This document shows positions 1 through 8,608 of a stretch of DNA of 40,680 bases, one piece after another (positions within the stretch are counted from its first letter, which is position 1; each line of letters begins with the position of its first letter). A program made the translations under genes and the position numbers. The stretch covers positions 1 through 40,680 of the forward strand of contig NZ_JACKSJ010000119.1 of assembly GCF_025821665.1 (NCBI RefSeq), in the 5' to 3' direction. This DNA comes from [Mycobacterium] manitobense. GTDB taxonomy: Bacteria; Actinomycetota; Actinomycetes; Mycobacteriales; Mycobacteriaceae. Below the pieces are notes generated by a model. The model was not told the origin of the DNA and did no database searches. It saw nothing but the letters and a program-made list of their open reading frames with translations.

Positions 1-174
1 GGCGCGTGCGCCCCGGCCGACGGCGGCCCCGGCGGTGGCCAGAGGCGACGCGTGTCCCCGAGGGGCGGGCCTGCGGCGGGCGGGCCCCGACTTCCGTGGT
101 CGCGCCGCGCTCCGCGTACCCGCCTTTGACCTGCCGGAACGCGCTCCGGATCGGGCAACGGTCTTACTTGCCAT
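1..174 (-). CDS. ftsK: DNA translocase FtsK, N-terminal fragment (runs off left edge)
   Basis: Reading the minus strand from the ATG at 174-172 gives an open frame of 58 codons to the window edge. It begins MASKTVARSGARSGRSK and continues rich in Arg, Lys, Ala, Pro and Gly, the usual basic disordered N-terminus that precedes the membrane segments of mycobacterial FtsK. FtsK is the septal DNA pump that clears and resolves chromosome dimers at division. The start is supported by a TAGGCT -10 element at 182-187, seven bases upstream with no room for a Shine-Dalgarno, so the mRNA is probably leaderless. In M. tuberculosis ftsK (Rv2748c) lies divergent from the Rv2749/Rv2750 pair, which matches the next two genes here. 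No translocase domain is visible in the window. Confidence 0.8.
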   Translation of the reverse strand, partial: MASKTVARSGARSGRSKAGTRSAARPRKSGPARRRPAPRGHASPLATAGAAVGRGARA

Positions 175-181
175 GCCGCTC

Positions 182-187
182 AGCCTA
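182..187 (-). promoter_or_regulatory. -10 element of leaderless ftsK promoter
   Basis: On the minus strand TAGGCT (TANNNT) ends seven bases before the ftsK ATG. No convincing -35 is seen. The same hexamer precedes dapB, pptH and the TetR gene at 29160. Confidence 0.5.
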
Positions 188-354
188 GTCGCATCAACCC
201 CACTCTCACCATCTGCCACACGGGTCACAGATTGGTTGCAAAGACGCCGGTCTGCCTCACATCGCCGCCGGGCCTGCTGTTTAAGGTGGACACCTGTCCG
301 GTCACTGTGCTGGACCGCCACCCACCGCCCCGCCCCACGAGGAGTCATCTGCCC

Positions 355-669
355 ATGCCCGTCACCGTCGTCGCCACCATGCAGGTCAAGCCCGAATCCG
401 TGGACACCGTTCGGGAGATCATGAAGCGCACCGTCGCCGAGGTGCATCAGGAGCCGGGCTGCGACCTGTACTCGCTGCACGAGACGAACGGCACCTTCAT
501 CTTCGTCGAGCAGTGGGCCGACGGAGACGCGCTGGCGGCGCACGGCCAGGCGCCCGCGGTGACGCAGATGTTCGCCGAGGTCGGCGAGCACCTCGCTGGA
601 GCTCCCGACATCAAGGTGGCGCAGGCCGTGGTGGCGGGCGATCCGGCCAAGGGCTCGCTGCGGCCCTGA
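355..669 (+). CDS. Antibiotic biosynthesis monooxygenase (ABM) domain protein
   Basis: The 104-residue product is a single small alpha/beta ABM-fold domain (ferredoxin-like dimeric barrel). It starts with a beta strand [11 protein letters not shown], then a long helix, then the conserved pattern [11 protein letters not shown] and [10 protein letters not shown] seen in quinol monooxygenase/YgiN-like proteins. The start at 355 is chosen because GAGGA lies about 12 bases upstream and residues translated further upstream are not domain-like. It is followed after 31 bases by a mycofactocin-type SDR, the same pair as Rv2749-Rv2750, so the two may share a transcript. ABM proteins act on quinones or other small aromatics in the cytosol, often as dimers; the substrate here is unknown. 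Confidence 0.8.
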   Translation: MPVTVVATMQVKPESVDTVREIMKRTVAEVHQEPGCDLYSLHETNGTFIFVEQWADGDALAAHGQAPAVTQMFAEVGEHLAGAPDIKVAQAVVAGDPAKGSLRP

Positions 670-700
670 TGAGCGCTTGCGCGAAGAAGCGAGGATTTTG

Positions 701-1528
701 ATGAGCGCCGACAAACCGCTCGCAGGCAGGGTCGCGTTCATCACCGGAGCCGCCCGCGGCCAGGGCCGTGCGCACGCCGTCCGGCTGGCGTCCGAGGGCG
801 CCGATGTGATCGCTGTCGACATCTGTGACCAGATCGCGTCGGTCCCCTACCCGCTGGCGACCGCCGACGACCTGGCCGCCACGGTGAAGCTGGTCGAGGA
901 CACCGGCGCGCGGATCGTCGCCACGCAGGCCGACGTCCGCGACCGCGCGGCACTCAAGGCCGCGCTGACCGAAGGCGTAGAGGCGCTGGGCGGACGACTC
1001 GACATCGTGGTCGCCAACGCCGGCATCGCGCCGATGGCCGGCGAGGACGCCTGGCAGGACGTCATCGACGTCAACCTCACCGGCGTCTTCCACACCGTGG
1101 AGCTCGCTGCGCGCCCGATGGTCAAGGCGGGCAACGGCGGCGCGATGGTGCTGACCAGCTCGGTGGCGGGCCTGGTCGGCCTTGCGTCGCCGATGGCCGG
1201 CTCCGTCGGTTATGCCGCCGCCAAGCACGGCATCGTGGGCATCATGCGCGTGTACGCCAATCTGCTTGCCTCGCACAGCATCCGGGTCAACTCGGTGCAC
1301 CCGGCGGGCGTCGACACACCGATGATCGACAACGAGTTCATCCGCAGCTGGCTCGAGGGTCTGGCGCAGGAGAGCAAGGGCGGCCCCGACATGGGCAATG
1401 CCTTGCCTGTGCAGACACTGCAGGCCGAGGACATCGCCGCGGCGGTGGCCTGGCTGGTGTCCGACGAGGCGCGCTACATCACCGGCGTCACGCTGCCGGT
1501 CGACGCGGGATTCGTCAACAAACGTTGA
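701..1528 (+). CDS. Mycofactocin-coupled SDR family oxidoreductase
   Basis: A 275-residue short-chain dehydrogenase. The cofactor loop TGAARGQG is at residues 15-22, NAG at 106-108, the catalytic Ser near 153, and Y171/K175 in the YxxxK motif. The sequence after strand 2 (AVDICDQ) and the extra segment around residues 43-70 are typical of the mycofactocin-dependent subfamily, whose NAD is held tightly and recycled through the peptide-derived cofactor mycofactocin. The ATG at 701 is preceded by AGCGAGGA; a TTG at 677 would add eight unlikely residues. It is probably co-transcribed with the ABM gene and ends before a 26-base palindrome. The alcohol substrate cannot be told from sequence. Confidence 0.9.
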   Translation: MSADKPLAGRVAFITGAARGQGRAHAVRLASEGADVIAVDICDQIASVPYPLATADDLAATVKLVEDTGARIVATQADVRDRAALKAALTEGVEALGGRLDIVVANAGIAPMAGEDAWQDVIDVNLTGVFHTVELAARPMVKAGNGGAMVLTSSVAGLVGLASPMAGSVGYAAAKHGIVGIMRVYANLLASHSIRVNSVHPAGVDTPMIDNEFIRSWLEGLAQESKGGPDMGNALPVQTLQAEDIAAAVAWLVSDEARYITGVTLPVDAGFVNKR

Positions 1529-1533
1529 CGCGG

Positions 1534-1559
1534 CCCAGATGAGAGCGCTCTCATCTGGG
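1534..1559 (+). terminator. Perfect 26-base palindrome after the SDR gene, likely terminator hairpin
   Basis: The arms CCCAGATGAGAGC (1534-1546) and GCTCTCATCTGGG (1547-1559) are exact reverse complements. It starts six bases after the SDR stop codon. There is no run of T after it, but many mycobacterial terminators lack one. A binding site for a dimeric regulator is the alternative, though it is more than 200 bases from the next gene. Confidence 0.55.
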
Positions 1560-1685
1560 TCTCACCGCCGGTCCATCCTGTTCCGCGATGCCGGTGGCCG
1601 TGCCTACCTTGCTCGCCGCGACCGCGGTGGCGGTCGCCGGCGACTCGTTCTCAGCCTCGGACACTCCCGACGCATCCGATAAAAA

Positions 1686-1764
1686 CCTTCACTGGTGAAG
1701 GAATTTCCTACATCGATGCAGAAATTTCCTTCACACATGTAGCTTCCGCTGGTACGTTGCGTTC
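1686..1764 (+). promoter_or_regulatory. Promoter and nested dyad operator of the TetR gene at 1765
   Basis: The -35 TTCACA (1730-1735), a 17-base spacer, the -10 TACGTT (1753-1758) and the ATG six bases later make a well-formed leaderless promoter. Dyads overlie it. CCTTCAC/GTGAAGG (1686-1692, 1695-1701) is exact. TGAAGGAATTTC at 1697 is mirrored with one inserted base by GAAATTTCCTTCA at 1721-1733, and CTACAT (1708-1713) is mirrored by ATGTAG (1737-1742). An operator overlapping the -35 suggests autorepression by the TetR protein; this is inference. Confidence 0.55.
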
Positions 1765-2397
1765 ATGGCCACCGCCGTGAAGACACGTCGACGCAGCCGG
1801 GCAGCCCACCTGGGCCCGGAACGCCGCCGGCCGCAGGTCCTCGACGCCGCCTTGGCCATCACGTTCGAGGAGGGCGTCAGCGAGGTCACCATCGGCGCTG
1901 TCGCACAACGCCTCAACGTCACCCGCCCGGTGGTCTACGCGTGCTTCGCCGACCGGATCCAGCTCATCTCGGCACTGCTGGAGCGCGAGACCGCCGTCCT
2001 GCGCGACGCACTGGTCGAGGCGCTGCACTCCGCCCGCGGCGACACCCCCGAGGCCGCCTTCACCACCGGCTTCCAGTCGCTGCTGCGGGTGGTGCAGGCG
2101 CGGCCGCAATCGTGGCGCTTCGTCTTCTTCGCCACCCCGGACCCGGCCGTGGCAAGCCGATTCGCTCGCGTGCGTGCCCAACTGGGCGACGCGACGTCCG
2201 CCTGGCTTCGGCCGGTGCTGGAGAAGTGGTGGTCGATGACCGACGCCGACACGAAACTGCCCGTCCTGGTCGAGCTGCTGATGTCCTCCTCCGAGGCGGC
2301 CGTCCGGTCACTGCTCGACGACGCAAACCCCTGGAGTGCAGACGATCTCGGCGAGCTCTACGGCCGGATGATGTGCCACGCCTTCGCCGCCGCATAG
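1765..2397 (+). CDS. TetR family transcriptional regulator
   Basis: A 210-residue protein with a basic N-terminal tail (about 25 residues) and a TetR HTH around residues 28-75. The motif VTIGAVAQRLNVTRPVVYACFADR holds the recognition helix and the YxxF turn. The rest is a helical ligand-binding and dimer domain. The promoter region upstream is rich in inverted repeats, consistent with self-control. The oxygenase gene follows after 41 bases on the same strand and is the likely target. The ligand is unknown. The ATG at 1765 is chosen because a -10 hexamer ends six bases upstream and no Shine-Dalgarno is present. Confidence 0.88.
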   Translation: MATAVKTRRRSRAAHLGPERRRPQVLDAALAITFEEGVSEVTIGAVAQRLNVTRPVVYACFADRIQLISALLERETAVLRDALVEALHSARGDTPEAAFTTGFQSLLRVVQARPQSWRFVFFATPDPAVASRFARVRAQLGDATSAWLRPVLEKWWSMTDADTKLPVLVELLMSSSEAAVRSLLDDANPWSADDLGELYGRMMCHAFAAA

Positions 2398-2438
2398 CAA
2401 CAGCGGCAGCTCTCCACCCACCACTGAAGGGAAGTCCC

Positions 2439-3575
2439 ATGTCCACAACCAGTCTCGAGCGCACCGCACGCCGTCGCAGACCCCGGTCCGGACCCGCTGC
2501 CGTCCTCCGGGCGGTCACCACCGAGAGCAGGGGCGCCGTGACCGCTCATGAGGACTACGGGTTCTTCGGACCCGACTCGGTGACCTGGAAGGTGTGGGGG
2601 TATCCGACATCGCTCACGGTCGGGTTCCAGCGCGCCGTCGTGGTCGAAGAACTCGACCCGAACCTCGTCGCCGCGGTCGACACGACCCACGACATCTACA
2701 AGCGCCCCCGCACCCGCTACGACCGCACCCTGCACTACTTCGCGCTGGTCGCATTCGGGGGGACACGCGAAACCGCCACCGCCTCGGACATTCTGGTGAA
2801 GATCCACTCGAAGGCGATCGGCACCGAACCCTACGGCGGCGGGCGATACGACGCGAACGATCCCGCCTCCCAGCTGTGGATCCATCTGACCGCCTGGCAC
2901 TCGATCCTCTACGCCTACGAGAAGTACGGTCCCGGCCCCCTATCTCCCGAGGAGGAGGCCCGCTACTGGGAGGAGTGCGCGGTCGCCGCCGAACTGCAGA
3001 CCTGCTCGCCCGAGGACGTGCCGCGCACCCGCGATGGGGTGCGACGCTACTTCGAGCAGATGCGACCGCAGCTGGCGGGCAGCGAGATCGCCGTCCAGGC
3101 GATGAACCACCTGCTCGACGCCAAGGTGATGCTGCCGCCGATGCCCAGGGCGGCGCGCCCGGTGGCGCGGGTGGTCGCCGAGGTGCTGCGGGCCGGAACC
3201 ATCGCCACCATGCCGCGGTGGATGCGCGAGATGAGCGACATCCGCCAGCCCAGGATCGTCGACGTCGCGGTCCGGCCCGTCCTGTGGACGGCCTTCCGGG
3301 CGATGACCGTGAGTCCGCGCGCCGAACTCGCCATGCTCAAGGTGCTCTCGCCGATGACACATCCCGTCGTGGCGCCGGTCAAACTCGGTGTGCCCCCGGC
3401 TCGCCGGGAGACACTCACGCCCGCCGAGGCGCGGACGCGCTACGGCTTCGAACCACCCGCCGTCGCGCACCGCGAATTGCGGGACCGCCAGGCCAAGCGC
3501 GTGTTCGGGCAGCACATCGCGCCCAGCGACGAAGGCCTCATCGAGTCCGAGCCCATCCTGGGTTCCCTGTCCTGA
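2439..3575 (+). CDS. MpaB/rubber-oxygenase (DUF2236) family oxygenase
   Basis: A 378-residue protein matching the catalytic domain shared by fungal MpaB and latex-clearing protein (PF09995, formerly DUF2236), a b-type heme oxygenase fold. Visible family patterns include VWGYPTSLTVGFQRAVVVEELDP near residue 50, TRYDRTLHYFALVAFGGT near 90-110, KIHSKAIG near 125 and LWIHLTAWHSILYAYEKYG near 150. The C-terminal 150 residues are helical. The start at 2439 is set by GAAGGGAAG five bases upstream; the frame is open further upstream but that part overlaps the TetR gene. It sits between a TetR regulator and a small membrane protein, forming a likely regulated cassette. The substrate is unknown. Confidence 0.82.
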   Translation: MSTTSLERTARRRRPRSGPAAVLRAVTTESRGAVTAHEDYGFFGPDSVTWKVWGYPTSLTVGFQRAVVVEELDPNLVAAVDTTHDIYKRPRTRYDRTLHYFALVAFGGTRETATASDILVKIHSKAIGTEPYGGGRYDANDPASQLWIHLTAWHSILYAYEKYGPGPLSPEEEARYWEECAVAAELQTCSPEDVPRTRDGVRRYFEQMRPQLAGSEIAVQAMNHLLDAKVMLPPMPRAARPVARVVAEVLRAGTIATMPRWMREMSDIRQPRIVDVAVRPVLWTAFRAMTVSPRAELAMLKVLSPMTHPVVAPVKLGVPPARRETLTPAEARTRYGFEPPAVAHRELRDRQAKRVFGQHIAPSDEGLIESEPILGSLS

Positions 3576-3577
3576 GC

Positions 3578-3934
3578 ATGCGACTGGTCAGGGCGATGCG
3601 CGACCGGGTCACGTTGGCCCTCATCGCTGCGGCGATGATCGGTGTGGGGTTCCTTGGGCTGTACTGGTCGACGTCGCTCGACGACTTCGACCAGTGGGGA
3701 TTCCGCATCACGTGCGGTACCGGCTTCGCCGCCGACTACAGCCAGGCCGGCACCGCGGACGCCGCCGCCGCGGAAACCCGACAGACACAACCGGATTACG
3801 TCGGGCAGTGTCGTTCGGCGATCTGGATCCGCCGCGGCTGGACCGCGTCGGTGATGTCGATCGGCCTCGCCCTGTCCATCGCGCTGCTGCTCAACAGCAG
3901 GGAACGCGTCGACGACAGGGCAGCGCAGGAGTGA
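3578..3934 (+). CDS. Small membrane protein of unknown function
   Basis: A 118-residue protein starting two bases after the oxygenase stop, so probably translated from the same mRNA. A first transmembrane segment lies at about residues 12-30 (TLALIAAAMIGVGFLGLYW) and a second near 90-108 (ASVMSIGLALSIALLL). The roughly 60-residue loop between them holds two Cys (in ITCGTGF and GQCRSA) that could form a disulphide if the loop is extracytoplasmic. The tail is short and charged. I do not recognise a named family. Its position suggests it anchors or serves the adjacent oxygenase, but that is inference. Confidence 0.68.
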   Translation: MRLVRAMRDRVTLALIAAAMIGVGFLGLYWSTSLDDFDQWGFRITCGTGFAADYSQAGTADAAAAETRQTQPDYVGQCRSAIWIRRGWTASVMSIGLALSIALLLNSRERVDDRAAQE

Positions 3935-3961
3935 TCCGAGGAGGAACCGCGGCGCGGACCC

Positions 3962-5641
3962 TCAGATCTCGATGACCGTCGGGACGATCATCGGCTGACG
4001 GCGATAGGTCTCCCCCACCCACTTGCCGACGGTGCGGCGCACCGCCTGGGCGATGCGCCCGGGATCGGTGACCGTGTCGGCGGCCAGCGACTCCAACTCG
4101 GCCTCCACCTTGCGCGCGACCGGTTCGAGCGCCTTGGGATCTTCGGAGAAGCCGCGGGAGAGCAGGTGCGCCGGCCCAGCGGGGCGGCCGGTGCCACGGT
4201 GCACCACCACGGTCACGGCGATGAAACCCGATGACAGGATGAGCCGTTCGCCGAGCGTGGCGTCGCCGACGTCGCCGGTGATCAGACCGTCGACGAACAT
4301 CTTGCCGACCGGGACCGCTCCGGCGATGCTCGCCTTGCCCGCCACCAGGTCGACGCTGACGCCGTTCTCGGCGATCACCACGTTGTCCTCCGGCACGCCG
4401 CTCGTCGCCGCCAGCTTCGCGTTGGCGCGCAGGTGCCGCCAGGTGCCGTGCACCGGCATCACGTTGCGCGGTCGCACGCCGTTGTAGAGGAACATCAGCT
4501 CGCCGGCGTAGGCGTGACCCGTGACGTGCACGCGCGCCTGGGCATTGGTGACCACCCGGGCGCCGATCTTCGCCAGCGCGTCGATGACGCCGTAGACGGC
4601 TTCCTCGTTGCCGGGGATGAGCGACGACGACAAGATGATCAGGTCGCCTGCGGTGAGGGTGATGCTGCGATGCTCGCCACGTGACATCCGGGACAGGGCG
4701 GCCATCGGTTCGCCCTGGGTGCCGGTGGTGATGAGCACCACCCGGTCGGGCGGCATCATCTCGGCCGCGCCGATGTCGATCACGTCGTCGGTGCCGACGT
4801 CGAGGTAGCCGAGTTCGCGCGCGATACCCATGTTGCGCACCATCGACCGGCCGACGAACGACACCCGCCGGCCCAGTGCCACTGCGGCGTCGATGATCTG
4901 CTGCACGCGGTCGACGTTGGAGGCGAAGCACGCGACGATCACCCGGCCCTCGGCGCCGCGGATCAGCCGGTGCATCGTGGGGCCGATCTCGCTCTCCGAC
5001 GGGCTGACACCGGGGTGTTCGGCGTTGGTCGAATCGCACAGGAACAGGTCGACGCCGGCGTCGCCCAGCCGCGACATCCCGGGCAGGTCGGTCGGGACGC
5101 CGTCCAGCGGCATCTGGTCGAGCTTGATGTCACCGGTGTGCAGGACGGTTCCGGCGCCGGTGTGCAGGGCCACCGCCAGGCAGCCGGGGATGGAGTGGTT
5201 GACGGTGAAGTACTGGCACTCGAAGACTCCGTGAGTGCTGCGCCCGCCCGCCGCGACCTCGACGAACTTCGGCTTGAGGCGGTGTTCGCGGCACTTCTCC
5301 GCCACCAGCGCGAGGGTGAACTTCGAGCCCACCACCGGGATGTCGGGACGCAGCTTGAGCAGGAACGGGATGGCGCCGATGTGGTCCTCGTGCGCGTGGG
5401 TGAGCACGAGGGCCTCGACGTCGTCGAGCCGTCCCTCGACGTGCCGCAGGTCCGGCAGGATGAGGTCGACGCCTGGCTCGTCGTGGGTGGGGAACAGCAC
5501 CCCGCAGTCGATGATGAGCAGCCGGCCGAGGTGCTCGAAGACCGTCATGTTGCGGCCGATCTCGCTGATGCCGCCGAGTGCGGTGACCCGCAGCCCACCC
5601 GGTACCAGCGGGCGCGGTGGCCTCAGTTCGGGGGTCTCCAT
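3962..5641 (-). CDS. rnj: Ribonuclease J
   Basis: A 559-residue metallo-beta-lactamase/beta-CASP nuclease of full length. The metal site HAHEDH is at about residues 82-87, and GLRVTALGGISEIGRNM and the CGVLFP segment precede it as in bacterial RNase J. The beta-CASP part (ACFASNVDRVQQIIDAA, FVGRSMVRNMGIA) and the VMPVHGTWRHL motif follow, then the C-terminal domain ending PMIVPTVIEI. It acts as a 5'-3' exonuclease and endonuclease in RNA decay and rRNA maturation. It lies 22 bases downstream of dapA, the order dapA-rnj of M. tuberculosis Rv2753c-Rv2752c. An in-frame GTG at 5644 is an equally possible start; neither has a clear Shine-Dalgarno. Confidence 0.96.
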   Translation of the reverse strand: METPELRPPRPLVPGGLRVTALGGISEIGRNMTVFEHLGRLLIIDCGVLFPTHDEPGVDLILPDLRHVEGRLDDVEALVLTHAHEDHIGAIPFLLKLRPDIPVVGSKFTLALVAEKCREHRLKPKFVEVAAGGRSTHGVFECQYFTVNHSIPGCLAVALHTGAGTVLHTGDIKLDQMPLDGVPTDLPGMSRLGDAGVDLFLCDSTNAEHPGVSPSESEIGPTMHRLIRGAEGRVIVACFASNVDRVQQIIDAAVALGRRVSFVGRSMVRNMGIARELGYLDVGTDDVIDIGAAEMMPPDRVVLITTGTQGEPMAALSRMSRGEHRSITLTAGDLIILSSSLIPGNEEAVYGVIDALAKIGARVVTNAQARVHVTGHAYAGELMFLYNGVRPRNVMPVHGTWRHLRANAKLAATSGVPEDNVVIAENGVSVDLVAGKASIAGAVPVGKMFVDGLITGDVGDATLGERLILSSGFIAVTVVVHRGTGRPAGPAHLLSRGFSEDPKALEPVARKVEAELESLAADTVTDPGRIAQAVRRTVGKWVGETYRRQPMIVPTVIEI

Positions 5642-5663
5642 CACCGTGCCGTCCGAGCGGCGG

Positions 5664-6572
<909 letters not shown>

Positions 6573-6574
6573 CT

Positions 6575-6580
6575 AGATTA
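6575..6580 (-). promoter_or_regulatory. -10 element of a leaderless dapA promoter
   Basis: TAATCT on the minus strand lies in the 25-base gap between thyX and dapA and ends eight bases before the GTG at 6566. This gives dapA a possible start independent of thyX. No clear -35 is seen. Confidence 0.42.
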
Positions 6581-6591
6581 CCCGCTGGTGT

Positions 6592-7356
6592 TCACGCTTC
6601 CGTAGCCAGCGGCGAGGTGGCCACCTCGGTGCCGTCGGCGAGCGTCGCGATGTCGAAGTCGCCGAACACCGCGGGGGCGACGTCGACGAGCTGGCGCAGG
6701 CAGGCGATGGCGAGCCGGCGGATCTCGACGTCGGCGTGCTCACTGGCCCGCATCGCGATGAAGTGCCGCCAGGCGCGGTAGTTGCCGGTGACGACGATGC
6801 GGGTCTCGGTCGCGTTGGGCAGCACCGCGCGGGCCGCCTGCCGGGCCTGCTTGCGGCGCAGCACGGCCGACCGGTCGCCGGACTGGTCGCCGATGAGCTT
6901 CGCCTCCAGCCGGGCCAGCAGGTCGGTGTACGTGGCCCGGTTCGCGTCGGCCGCCTCGGTGAAGATCCGGACCAGCTCCGGGTCGTCCTCCATGCCCGGC
7001 GGGATCACCACCTGCGAGTCGTGCTCGGGGACGTACCGCTGCGACAGCTGCGAGTAGGAGAAGTGCCGGTGCCGGATCAGCTCGTGGGTGCACGACCGGG
7101 AGATGCCGCTGATGTAGAAGGACACCGAGGCGTGCTCGAGCACCGAGAAGTGTCCGACGTCGATGATGTGCCGCAGGTAGGAGGCGTTGGTGGCGGTGCG
7201 GGGGTTGGGCTTGGACCAGCTCTGGTAGCAGGCCCGGCCGGCGAACTCGACCAGCGCCTCGCCGCCGTCGGCGTCCGTGCTCCACGGGACGTCCGGCGGC
7301 GCCACGAAGTCGGTCTTCGCGATCAGTTGCACGCGCAGCGGCGCGGTCTCGGCCAC
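6592..7356 (-). CDS. thyX: FAD-dependent thymidylate synthase ThyX
   Basis: A 254-residue flavin-dependent thymidylate synthase, which methylates dUMP using methylene-tetrahydrofolate and FAD. The ThyX signature [14 protein letters not shown] spans residues 95-108, with [14 protein letters not shown] before it and [14 protein letters not shown] near the C-terminus. The start GTG at 7356 is preceded by a TAAGGT -10 at 7363-7368, six bases away, so the mRNA looks leaderless. The N-terminus [17 protein letters not shown] matches mycobacterial ThyX. The classical thymidylate synthase ThyA is also present 4.6 kb away. The order thyX-dapA-rnj is the conserved mycobacterial arrangement. Confidence 0.97.
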   Translation of the reverse strand: MAETAPLRVQLIAKTDFVAPPDVPWSTDADGGEALVEFAGRACYQSWSKPNPRTATNASYLRHIIDVGHFSVLEHASVSFYISGISRSCTHELIRHRHFSYSQLSQRYVPEHDSQVVIPPGMEDDPELVRIFTEAADANRATYTDLLARLEAKLIGDQSGDRSAVLRRKQARQAARAVLPNATETRIVVTGNYRAWRHFIAMRASEHADVEIRRLAIACLRQLVDVAPAVFGDFDIATLADGTEVATSPLATEA

Positions 7357-7362
7357 GGGCTC

Positions 7363-7368
7363 ACCTTA
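7363..7368 (-). promoter_or_regulatory. -10 element of leaderless thyX promoter
   Basis: TAAGGT on the minus strand ends six bases before the thyX GTG start. No Shine-Dalgarno is present between them. Confidence 0.48.
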
Positions 7369-7431
7369 GTGCGACGGCCGCAGGATTCGTGACCGGTGGC
7401 CTGCCGGAACCGCCTTACGCTGGACGGACCG

Positions 7432-7812
7432 ATGAGCCACTACGCCGAGATGCCCGGATTGAGTGCCCTCTACCTCGAAGACAGCTATGTGCTCGACATC
7501 GTCGAGGCGGCCGGACGACTGACGTTCTCGATGTCGGCCGTTCTCGCCCCTGAGCATCCCGCCTATCACGATCCGCTTCCCGGCGAGCAGTACTGCTACG
7601 CCCACGGCGCGCTGGTGTTCTCCGACGTGGCGCACACCGATTGGCTGGAGCGCTCGACGCGGCGCTACGTCGACGCGACCGGCGAGACCGACCTGGGCAA
7701 TATCGACAGCCTGACGTCGGCCGACGGCACGTACGAGGTCACCGGTGACTGGGGACGGGTTCGGGTCCGATGCGCCGGCCCGCCGCGGTTCACCCTGCGG
7801 GACGCGCCGTGA
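7432..7812 (+). CDS. Hypothetical protein, first of an overlapping small-gene group
   Basis: A 126-residue protein that I do not recognise. It begins MSHYAEMPGLSALYLEDSYVLDI and is rich in predicted beta strands and acidic residues, with no membrane segment or signal peptide, so it is likely cytosolic. The frame has strong high-GC third positions throughout, supporting real coding. The ATG at 7432 is preferred to the GTG at 7396; a TACGCT hexamer lies at 7416-7421. It is divergent from thyX and its stop overlaps the next gene by four bases (GTGA). Small acidic proteins in such strings are sometimes immunity proteins, but no toxin is next to it. Confidence 0.65.
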   Translation: MSHYAEMPGLSALYLEDSYVLDIVEAAGRLTFSMSAVLAPEHPAYHDPLPGEQYCYAHGALVFSDVAHTDWLERSTRRYVDATGETDLGNIDSLTSADGTYEVTGDWGRVRVRCAGPPRFTLRDAP

Positions 7813-8174
7813 CGCCGAAGGAGTACGACGCTGACTGGCGGCAGATGTCCGAGGAGGAGATGGCGGTGGTGACGGCCGTCGTCGCGGCACTGCCCGGGTT
7901 CGCGGGGCTGCTCGACGGGCTCGCCGGGGCGGTCGTCCGTCGTTCGACCGACTGGATCCTCGACATCCGGTCCCACAGCGATGTGCCGGAGGTCGACGTG
8001 CCGGACGGGCCGGTCCCGGCGCGGGCGTTCGTTCCGAACGGGGCCGAGTACCGGGGCGAGATCCTCGTCTGGGTGCAGGGCGGCCGGCTGTCCGGCCTCG
8101 AATACGCCTGGGTGACCGACGATGTGCCCACGCGGTGGCCGCGCCCGGACGAGATCGAGGTCGTCGGCCCGTGA
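7809..8174 (+). CDS. Hypothetical protein, second of the small-gene group
   Basis: A 121-residue acidic protein starting at a GTG that overlaps the previous stop (GTGA, 7809-7812), implying translational coupling. An N-terminal helix (EEEMAVVTAVVAALPGFAGLLDGLAG) is followed by beta-rich sequence with GEILVWVQGGRLSGLEYAWVTDD and a short proline-containing tail (TRWPRPDEIEVV). There is no membrane segment after that helix and no signal peptide. I do not recognise the family with certainty. Its stop again overlaps the next start by four bases, so the group is almost surely one operon. Confidence 0.65.
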   Translation: MTPKEYDADWRQMSEEEMAVVTAVVAALPGFAGLLDGLAGAVVRRSTDWILDIRSHSDVPEVDVPDGPVPARAFVPNGAEYRGEILVWVQGGRLSGLEYAWVTDDVPTRWPRPDEIEVVGP

Positions 8175-8608
8175 ACGGCGAATTCGAGTTCCTCACCCGC
8201 GATGACGCCGGGTTGCTCGTCGAGATCACGAGCCGCCGCCATCCGGATTTGGCCGACCGGATCCGCACGGCGCATGCGCTGTCGCGACCGGATGCCGTCG
8301 AGATCGTGAACACGCTCAGCGAGGAGTTCGTCGATCATCTCGACCGGGACTGGGAGCCGACGGACTACGGGCGGGACTATCCGCGGGAGGGCTTCTTCGA
8401 CGATCTGACCCTGACCGTCAACGTCCTCTACGACATGGTGCTACCCGATCCGGGTGCCCGGCTGGGAACGGTCCTGACCGATGACCGCGAGGTCGACACG
8501 CTGAGGCTGCTCGAGCGGGTGCTCGGGCCGCTGATCGCCGATCTGGGCGATGCCCCGGATGCCCGTTACCTCTCCGACCCGCGCTGGGGCGACGTCGTGG
8601 ATGCGTGC
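8171..8608 (+). CDS. Hypothetical protein, third of the small-gene group; stop codon apparently lost
   Basis: The GTG at 8171 overlaps the previous stop by four bases. About 145 codons read as a genuine acidic helical protein, with FFDDLTLTVNVLYDMVLP near residues 77-94 and YLSDPRWGDVVDA at the end, resembling small SCO4402-like proteins. Codon third positions are G/C-rich to about 8605 and then abruptly lose the bias. No stop follows in this frame until 9067, which would overrun the next plus-strand gene entirely and 256 bases of the minus-strand glycosylase gene. The end given here is where coding signal stops, not a stop codon. A single change at the TGC of 8606-8608, from an ancestral TGA, would explain it; a frameshift fusing it to the next gene is the alternative. 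Confidence 0.55.

Noticed and set aside
284..295. Small palindrome AGGTG-GA-CACCT upstream of the ABM gene
   Set aside because: Arms of only five bases are expected by chance in such GC-rich DNA, and no promoter element could be placed with it.
1941..2438. N-terminal extension of the MpaB-type oxygenase into the TetR gene
   Set aside because: The extension is an out-of-frame reading of the TetR gene, rich in Arg/Ala; a good ribosome binding site precedes the ATG at 2439.
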